Shown: positions 9,529-16,123 of the stretch, one piece after another
Numbering within the stretch: the first letter of the stretch is position 1
Layout: every line of letters starts with the position of its first letter
NCBI GenBank assembly: GCA_003988855.1
Contig: QYAI01000267.1
Location: forward strand, 1-16,123
DNA from: Arachnopeziza araneosa
Lineage: Eukaryota; Ascomycota; Leotiomycetes; Helotiales; Arachnopezizaceae
DNA: 16,123 nt
Direction: 5' to 3'
The notes under the pieces: model-generated
Told to the model about the DNA's origin: nothing
What the model saw: only the letters and a program-made list of their open reading frames with translations
Database searches by the model: none
Program-made: the position numbers and the translations under genes

Positions 9529-10602
9529 ATCAGTTCACGTTCCTAGGTGGTAGGTAGAGCTCGTGCGGGAACTTGAAGGATTTGAGATAGGGCCGTGACG
9601 AACTTCTGAGCATAGGCGTAGGTATTCGACTTCTTACGATTGTCTAGAGTGCTCTTCTAGCTGTTCTGACTTTGTGGAAATTTGCTACTTGAGATACGCA
9701 ATCGATCAACTTGCTCCTTAGATCGATCTTCATACGTCGTACCTTGACTTTCGATATTGGGAGCAGAAGGTTTGATTTCCGACAGATCCTTGAGATGGAC
9801 AAGAAGGTTCGGCCATTGCTGAGACAGGACTTGAATCGTTCATTTTGCGGATGGGAGTTTCAGTTTCAGAAGAAGAAATATTCAAGCCACAAGGATTTGA
9901 GCTTCCTCGAGTTGCCAAAGGACAAAATGAGTACAGGTTTGATCATTTGAAGTGTTCGAATAAACAATGGGAAAAGCGAGTGTTTGTTGAGTTTTTAATC
10001 TTCTTTGTTGAAAGAATTGGAAGTTAAATTGGCAGTCGAAGGTGGAGTTTATATAGAACTCGAGGAGAGCCCTAAAAGCTAAATGAGAGCAATACAAATA
10101 ATATCATTTGCAGCTTTAGCAACGCGTTAAACATTGAAAAGATGCGTTGTAAGGTGATATCACGACATGTTTTGGCATCTTTGAATGTAATGTCATGAAG
10201 TAGAACTGAAGCTTGCTGTCCAGGTTGTCTCCGATTGTGAAAGGTAGGTATTGACATTCAAACCAATTCTAGAGAAATAAGTTTTCAGAATTCAATATCC
10301 AAAACGGGAATCTCCCCTTAAAGATGTCGGTCGATATGGTATCGACAAAGTGCTGAAGACGGAAATTTCCAATATCCTATAACTTAGACCGATCCTTGGT
10401 ATGGCGAAAATTAATATCTTTCAATGCCGTAAGAATCGGTCACTAACAGTTATGGTTTAGAAGAGCAAGATTTTTCGTGCATTCTCTAGGTCCGTGACCG
10501 TGACATGTGTTTATTATCTAATATGCTTTAGGAAAGAAGATTATACAGATGTTCTGGTCAAAACCTCATTTTTGAGGTTGGGTTCAAATACTAAAAAGTT
10601 AG
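9529..10602. other. Possible decayed helicase upstream part; no gene
   Basis: About 1.1 kb without a convincing frame. Minus-strand pieces (9882-10097, 10072-10257, and an open stretch around 9650-9840) could be the eroded upstream part of the helicase relic, but I see no P-loop, DEAD/DExx box or other motif to show it. A perfect 7-bp stem with a TTTT loop (AACCTCA/TGAGGTT) lies at 10562-10579, just before the solo LTR. Confidence 0.4.
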
Positions 10603-10999
10603 TGTACGAGGGTAGGAGAAGCAGCCAATAAAATAAGAATCTCGTTAGCTTCCAGCTGACTCTCGATATGTATATTTCAGAAGAACAACTGAAGAAAGAA
10701 CCTAAAGCAAAAACCGTGTGTTCGAAAGACTAGAAAGCAGTGTAAACAGCAAGCAATGAATAAGTAGATAAATCAATAAATCAGTAAGAAAAGAATATTA
10801 GTTAATAAAATTCGTATAGTCAATGCTCTATTCGCAACAACGCAATCTATTCTCTTTTCTCCATCTCTATAAATCTTTTCTTGTGCGTTCCTCTTGCTGT
10901 GTAGATGCATAGTAGGACCTCCTTTATAGAGAGTCCTCAACACGTGCTTCCACTAGCAAAATAGCCGAAAAATGTCATGCACCCTAGAACCCCACTACA
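10603..10999 (+). mobile_element. Solo LTR of an LTR retrotransposon (397 bp)
   Basis: It starts TGTACGAGGG and ends CCCCACTACA, the expected TG...CA termini. Immediately outside are TTAG (10599-10602) and TTAG (11000-11003); extended to five bases they are GTTAG and ATTAG, so a 4-bp or a mutated 5-bp target-site duplication. Its first 97 bases match the insertion at the left edge of the window in reverse orientation. A TATAAAT box is at 10868-10874, as expected of an LTR promoter. No internal gag/pol sequence or second LTR is next to it, so it is most simply a recombination-derived solo LTR. Copia versus Gypsy cannot be told from the LTR. Confidence 0.85.
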
Positions 11000-11436
11000 T
11001 TAGTGTTCTCTCCTATCAAATATGCCTATCTTCTTCAACGTACGTCTGTGGGTTCTGACTTCTACATGCTTCGAAAGTTAGGGAGTTGTGTTTCTAGTTG
11101 GGGATAATCGTTTTATGCGTAGAGGTAAATCTGTCACTTGAATACGACATTTCTTAGCTTTGAAGTCAATTCTAACTCTTTCCTACCTGCTGTCGATTTT
11201 TCTAACCTTTACACCCCATTTCAAATTCTTTGGCAAGCGGAATATTCTGGACCATTCCACTTTAGATAGTGGCTGAAAATGGCTTATCTGAGTAGATATT
11301 TATTGTTTGACGACCCAGTAGTTTGCGGTTGGTGTTTTTGCTAGTAGATCTCTTCATATTCTACTTGTCTCTCCCTCTCTTTCCTTCAGTCAATTTTCTT
11401 TCAACCTCGTTTGTCCCTCTCGTCAACTGTGCCATC
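11000..11436. other. Intergenic; upstream region of the CBM pseudogene
   Basis: No gene seen. The 3' part (about 11340-11420) is pyrimidine-rich on the plus strand (tctctccctctctttcc and similar), a usual feature before the start of fungal genes, and leads into the ATG at 11437. Confidence 0.5.
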
Positions 11437-13347
11437 ATGGCGTCCACTCATTTGAAGTTTGTCCTTGCTTCTCTTCTCTTCCATGGAGTCCTTTCAGCTA
11501 CCACATTTTAAATGCAGCGTAGATAATTGTTTTGGCGCATTTCAACATAACTCCCTCTCCGCATCATCGTTTTGTGTAACACACACTGCTTGGGGGGTTT
11601 TGACAGCTACACCCGCTTTTGCTAGTAAATGTACAAGTGTGGCTGGAACTCCCGTGGCTTCTCGACTTTCTAGTGCATGTAAATGTCTGGATATCGAGAT
11701 GTCCTCGCAAATATCTACTTCATCCGTACATATATCAACATCATCTCGAATAGTCGCCTCTTCTACATCGAGCAGCAAATATTCCTCTTCCACATATCAC
11801 TCAATCTCGTCAACATCAAAGCCTCCGAGCCTGAGCACGTTAAGCTCTAGCTCGTCTAGATCCAGAACGTCAAGCTTCAGCACGTCAAGCTCCAGCACGT
11901 CAAGCTCCAGCTCATCTAGCTCCAGCTCACTAGCTCCAGCCTCCTCAGTTCAACCACATTCAGTTCAACAAATCCAAACTCTCCAACTCCAACACAAACA
12001 AGTACCCCAAGCGCCTCAAGCTCAAGCTCATCCATGCAAATCACATCAGCCTCAAGTATACAAACATCAGTACCAATAAACGTCATTCAAGATGCGGGAT
12101 TCGAATCTGCCAGCTTATCAGCATGGACTGTCCAATGGGGTGTCACTGTTGATTCTACAACCTCCAATTCCGGGTACAACTCTGCCAAACTTGTAAATTC
12201 CGCCTGGTTCTACCAGAATCTCGATTTCCAGTTCTTCTGTGGCTCCAGTGGGGGCAATCTTTGGCTTGATGATCTTTACCTTGGCACATCCCCACCAGCT
12301 CCAGCTTCACCATCTACATCATTCAATGCAAGGACCGGTAACCTCGTTTCAGATCCAGGGTTTGAATTTACAGACTCTTCCGCTTGGTATTTTGATGAGT
12401 CATCCAAAATCGTGTCTACTTACGCTTTTGACGGCGCGAACTCGGCTATGTTCTCGGATTTCTACGGCACAATATTCCAAGAAATCAGCTTCTCTTATGT
12501 CAAGGCAGGACAGACGGTTTATTTCTCATCAGCTATCAAGTTTGCTCCCATTTTAAGCGGCACTAGTTGGGATTCCAACTATGGATCGTGTTTTCTCCAA
12601 GTCGCAATAGATGATGGTAACATCCTAATGATGGATAGCCTAGTGCCGTTTGCAGACTGGACGGTGTTATCTAGATCCTTTCCAGCCCCAAATCATGCTG
12701 AAACTTTCTTTATCATATTTGAATGTGGCGACGTCCAGCCAACAGCTGTGTGGCTCGATGATATCTACCTTGGAACGTCTCCTCCACCCGCAGCTGGTAC
12801 GCACCCTTCAAAAATTTCTTCGAGCTCAAGTACATCGAGCACCTCCTCGGCTCCAAGACCATCTGGCACACACATATCGGCCCCTAGAGCCAGTAACCTC
12901 ATCATAAACCTCGGATTCGAAGCTGCTGACACAACATATGGCTCTCCCGGCTGGCGATGGGATGAAGATCTTATTGACACCACTGTCGCCAATAGTGGCA
13001 CAATTCTGCTGAAGCAGTTGGTGGCTACGGTGGCGCATATCAAATGATCGATTACTCAGTGTTTCCAGTAAGAACCACCCTCTATCTCACTTTTCCCGCA
13101 AAGCTGGTGTTTAATCAAGGCATTAATTACGTCGGCTGGCAGCTGGTCCATCATAACTGTGGGAGCCGGGAATGGTGATACCATCCTAGAATTGGATGAT
13201 TTGACACCATTTGACTGGAAATAATTCAGCATAACCTACAAGATTTTGGATGGAGATGATATGTTCCTCATATACTACCAGTCCGACAGTGTAAATACGA
13301 TCATGTGGTTCGATGATATTTACTTTGGCATTACGCCGCCGTCTTAG
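11437..13347 (+). pseudogene. Secreted modular CBM4/9-like protein, frame-broken
   Basis: Seen in order: signal peptide MASTHLKFVLASLLFHGVLSA (11437-11499); a Cys-rich head starting FKCSVDNCF with Cys spacing typical of ascomycete secreted proteins; a Ser/Thr-rich linker (about 11700-12085) with 15-bp repeats; then three CBM4/9 (CenC)-like beta-sandwich modules, each opening NxGFE/DPGFE and closing WLDDIYLGTSPP: module 1 12088-12296, module 2 12340-12786, module 3 12895-13347. The likely role is binding cell-wall polysaccharide outside the cell. Lesions: one extra T at 11506-11509 gives a stop right after the signal peptide; a one-base loss near 11929-11930 returns to the first frame; module 1 lacks roughly half its length; module 3 changes frame near 13000, again near 13140, and has TAA at 13222-13224. 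The final TAG is 13345-13347. Module 2 is the only complete one. The two compensating indels could be sequence errors, but module 3 decay is not easily explained that way. Confidence 0.82.
11866..11945 (+). repeat. 15-bp tandem repeat in the Ser-rich linker
   Basis: Imperfect tandem copies of a 15-base unit (AGCACGTCAAGCTCC and variants such as AGCTCATCTAGCTCC) encode Ser/Thr. The frame break at 11929-11930 is inside this array: one copy reads CTCATCTAGC while the next reads CTCACTAGC, one T shorter. Replication slippage between units is a natural source of such a change. Confidence 0.75.
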
Positions 13348-14040
13348 AATCAAGTAATCTCTTCGAGACAGCTTAGAGGTAGATTTGGCACATGTTTTAT
13401 TGGTAGGAAAAAAAGGAGATATCGTCCAGATGAATCTGTCCCGCTATTCCTATGTTTTAGTGGCTGTGACCTTTTCAGGAGAGCCAAGACTTACCGCGCA
13501 GAATTTCAATCCCTGACAAATCCTGGCGAGCGCCACAATATCGTCTTCTCCACTCTCTCACTGATGTCGCTTAACCTTTCGTTGACGATGTGGAAAAAGG
13601 CTGAAAAAGCGTACTTGGAGTCGATATGTGACGAAAACAAAAATCTTTCCAATCCGACTCTCACTCAGCTAGGGATAATATATAGCAAGCACTGAGTCCA
13701 AGTCCCCCATGCTTTGTCTTTGTTTTGCCGTTCACCTCAAGTATCACATCCTCAATACACATGTTTCCTAGCCAGGTCCTTTTTCATCTCATACAACGAA
13801 TCCCCTTGTATGTCACAGGCTGTGAAGATGAAGGTTGATCTCAAGAACTTGTCGTCGTGATTTGTTTCATCCAGCTTGGACTTATTGTGCACATTTTGTT
13901 GCGGCTTTGGTAGTCAGACCTCGCATTTGTGTTAAGATTAATAACACATGATTCATTTTACAGCCGAACTTCCTAGAGAGATATGAGTAAATTTCTTGTT
14001 TAGCAATTATTCTAACGCTTGTATGGTAACTGAACGTTCC
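13348..14040. other. Intergenic between convergent genes, nothing seen
   Basis: This lies between the ends of the plus-strand CBM pseudogene and the minus-strand P450. No open frame of interest, RNA gene or repeat recognised. It presumably holds both 3' untranslated regions. Confidence 0.5.
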
Positions 14041-15596
14041 CTAGATGATCCGTCGCCTGCAAACCAAGTACAACTCATCTGGATTGGAGTTAAAACGCTC
14101 AATAGTTTTCAACTCAAAATTCTCAAACTCAAACTCAAAATCAAATAATCTGACCAGTGTCCCCATGACAAGCAATTGCTCAAAATAAGCAATATTTCTC
14201 CCGATGCAAGCTCTTGGCCCAGTGCTAAATGGCAGGTGTGCCTTCCCCATCCTTATGAGCTTCTCCTTGTCTTCTGTCAGCCAACGTTCTGGAATGAAAG
14301 CTTCCGGGCTCTCAAAGGTTCCGGCATCGCGAAGCAGAGAATATGTAGGAACCGAAACGGTAACATCTTCATCGATGAATTGCCCAGCGATCCAGCGTCC
14401 GCCTTTCGGAACCACGCGCGGGAGTCCAAATGAACTTGCCGGGCGGACGCGGAGTGATTCTTCGATACAGGCTCGGGGGTAAGGGAGTTTGGCTAACTCT
14501 GCGTAGGATGGGACGTCAGATGTGCTTGTTACGCTATCTAGTTCTCTGCGTAATTTGGAGAGGACTAAAGAGTGCTTGTAAAGGAGATAGATGGAGTTTG
14601 TTAAGGCGGCTGTGGTGGTATCTGTACCGGCATTCATCATGACTGAGCACTCTGCGAGCATCTCCCCCGGTGGTAGGTTAAGGTCTTCTCCTTTCCTATT
14701 TCTCAGCATCTTGGAAAAGATGTCTACGGTTTCGGTTTCGGTTCCTCTCAAACGGAGCTTGGTGTTGTGGTATATGATATTATCATAGTCTGCACCAGCT
14801 TTCTTGTACGGATGCCGGCTGAAAATAAATCTCGTCATTGGTAGAAGAGGAGCTGCCATCCCAAGAACGGTGTTGATGATGGTGGCATCATGGAGGGACT
14901 TAATAAATGGAGCCTTGTAGACTTTTCCTCCTTCGGTTTCAGCTTCCACAAGGTCATTGCCACGCTCTAGACAGCCAAGGGTGTGACCATATAGAAGTTC
15001 AGAGAAGAGATCAATGGTGTAGTAGTTCGGATATCTTCGCATATTGACAGTCTGTCCAGACGCGACGTGTTTATCGACCTGAGCTACAAGCACCGCAGTC
15101 GTTTCTGCAATGACAGGCTCCAAATTTGCGATGGTCTTCTGAGCAAAGAAATGTGCCAACATCTTCCTCTTCTTTTGGTGCTCACTCTTGATCCTAGAAT
15201 CTGCCATGTGGCGAAATTCACCTGCTCCACCATCATACCAAGCATCTTTCAGGAAATTAGCGCTGTGGCTATATATCTCTGCCATAGCTTGGGGATCAGC
15301 GATAGAGACATGATTGGGTGCGATTCGAACATGCGTTCCGAGATTCTTATGTGCTTTCGTGGATGGAGAGATAGTGCTGAGTTCTAAGATTCTGATGGAT
15401 GCGCCACAGGGATGATAGGCCAGCGTATTGGGGAGCTGGAAACTTTCGCAGGTGCTCGCGGTCAAGTAGGTAGGTGACAAATGGGGAAACTATGGCAATT
15501 AGAACAGCAAGGCAAGCGATAGCGAGAACTCCTAGATTTAGTTTAGTAAAAATTATTCTACGACTCTTAAGGGGATGAACTACCTTGGAGAGGCAT
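14041..15596 (-). CDS. Cytochrome P450, benzoate 4-monooxygenase-like, frameshifted
   Basis: Haem monooxygenase of the ER membrane. Exon 1 15596-15584 (13 nt, MPLQ + G), intron 15532-15583 (52 nt, GTAGTT...CTAG with an ACTAAAC branch), exon 2 15531-14041; about 500 residues, a normal length. Seen: membrane anchor about residues 5-27, proline hinge FPAPQY (35-40), oxygen-binding I-helix AGTDTTT (305-311), K-helix ESLR (361), PERW, haem loop FSTGPRACIGRN with Cys about 446. The C-terminal half (LPRVVPKGG, VSVPTYSLLR, AHLPFSTGPRACIGRNIAYFEQ) resembles CYP53/benzoate para-hydroxylases; the substrate is inferred from this only. Oddity: the N-terminal part and the rest are in different frames, joined at SIHE/AHKNLGTHVR, where an AAA run (plus TTT 15355-15357) has one base too many; uncorrected, translation stops four codons beyond. 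This may be a real null allele or a sequence error; the rest of the frame is clean. The minus-strand TATAAG at 15675-15670 is 74 bases before the ATG. Confidence 0.9.
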
Positions 15597-15669
15597 GATG
15601 AGAGTCCGAGATAAGCAATTGATGGGTTGAAATTGCGTGTGATTTGAAGTAAAGAAAGATTCCTCGAGC

Positions 15670-15675
15670 CTTATA
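15670..15675 (-). promoter_or_regulatory. TATA box of the P450
   Basis: TATAAG on the minus strand, 74 bases upstream of the chosen ATG at 15596, a usual distance for a fungal core promoter. It supports the short-exon start model. Confidence 0.45.
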
Positions 15676-16042
15676 CTTGTCATTTCACCCATACAATACC
15701 TTTTCTTTTCTCTCCGGTTGTCAACAACCCAGTTAGGAAGTCCGCCTTTAGTCGATTCAGTGCAGACCACTCGCTGATGTTGAGTAGCAGTCTTTCCTAA
15801 TGAGGATCTCCGCACCGTGACACTCTCCTTATGGCGCTATTTCTCATCCAATGTTATTACCTCGAATTCAAGAAGCGCACTAGTTTAGTTTCTGACTTGC
15901 TAAAGCTCTCTGCCACCCAAAAGCTACGAATTCATCAAACCTCGTTGCACAACCTCTCCCAGCAGAGTGAAAAGCGTACTTTTGCCACGACCACCCGTGT
16001 CCGCTGACTAAGCATGCACGAGTAACTCGGGTTCCAATACAC

Positions 16043-16058
16043 CCACCATATATGGTGG
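16043..16058. promoter_or_regulatory. 16-bp perfect palindrome with a CArG box
   Basis: CCACCATATATGGTGG is a perfect inverted repeat. Its centre, CCATATATGG at 16046-16055, fits the CC(A/T)6GG consensus bound by MADS-box factors of the SRF/Mcm1 type. It is about 450 bases upstream of the P450 start. Binding is inferred only from the consensus. Confidence 0.35.
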
Positions 16059-16123
16059 ATTTAGAGCTGACTAAGCTGGGTGCATCACCAAAATGTTCGC
16101 GGTCGCGTCCAACATCCCACCAC

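Larger units (their letters stand above)
15597..16123. other. Upstream region of the P450, no gene seen
   Basis: One minus-strand open frame (15567-15815) overlaps the P450 start in another frame and shows no domain. The region contains the TATA element and the CArG palindrome listed separately. Confidence 0.5.

Noticed and set aside
10072..10257. Minus frame as an upstream piece of the helicase
   Set aside because: No helicase motif can be read in it; kept only as a possibility in the description of that gap.
10581..10592. tRNA-like T-arm (GGTTCAAATA)
   Set aside because: No acceptor stem, anticodon arm or matching second half around it. No tRNA or rRNA was recognised anywhere in the window.
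11500..11935. A roughly 430-nt intron joining the signal peptide to the CBM frame
   Set aside because: Much longer than every other intron here, no good donor near 11500, and it would remove a Cys-rich domain that reads as genuine protein.
11459..12079. A separate gene starting at 11459
   Set aside because: It has no signal peptide of its own, its first codons overlap the signal peptide of the ATG at 11437 in another frame, and its Cys-rich part is the natural continuation of that signal peptide.
14176..14788. Several plus-strand frames over the P450
   Set aside because: Shadows of the P450 coding strand without their own features.
1..16123. CRISPR array, prokaryotic defence island or secondary-metabolite cluster
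   Set aside because: No spaced direct repeats, no prokaryotic gene organisation, and only one P450 without any core biosynthetic enzyme nearby.

Overview
The window looks like nuclear DNA of a filamentous ascomycete (Pezizomycotina; possibly a leotiomycete, which is a weak impression). Reasons: short GT-AG introns of about 45-57 nt in almost every gene, a SesB-hydrolase/NACHT receptor of the fungal NLR type, a microsomal cytochrome P450, a secreted Ser-rich modular protein, an ER glycoprotein-degradation mannosidase, and LTR retrotransposon remnants. Nothing prokaryotic (no operons, no Shine-Dalgarno spacing) is seen.

Layout. 1-97: end of an LTR (minus orientation), cut by the window edge. 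98-2550 (minus): a broken NLR gene with an alpha/beta-hydrolase domain then a NACHT ATPase domain; it carries in-frame stops, frame breaks and the LTR inserted after the NACHT part. 2551-3839: non-coding as far as I can tell. 3840-4129 (plus): a two-exon gene for an 80-residue Cys-rich protein. 4130-5238: intergenic, with a palindrome resembling an unfolded-protein-response element. 5239-8533 (plus): an intact two-exon GH47 EDEM/Htm1-type mannosidase with a C-terminal PA-like domain. 9005-9528 (minus): relic of an SF1 (UPF1-like) helicase C-terminal domain with stops. 10603-10999: a complete solo LTR, TG...CA, flanked by TTAG repeats, related to the LTR at the left edge but in the opposite orientation. 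11437-13347 (plus): decayed gene for a secreted protein with a Cys-rich head, Ser-rich linker and three CBM4/9-like modules. 14041-15596 (minus): a cytochrome P450 similar to benzoate 4-monooxygenases, complete except for one single-base frameshift near its N-terminus. 15597-16123: its upstream region, with a TATA box and a CArG-type palindrome.

The genes do not form an obvious pathway. The picture is one well-preserved housekeeping gene (ERAD mannosidase) in an accessory neighbourhood of decayed genes (NLR, helicase, carbohydrate-binding protein) with retroelement scars. I found no convincing new multi-gene system. The most informative features are the lesions and how they are distributed, the matched LTR pair, and the possible UPR element before the mannosidase.
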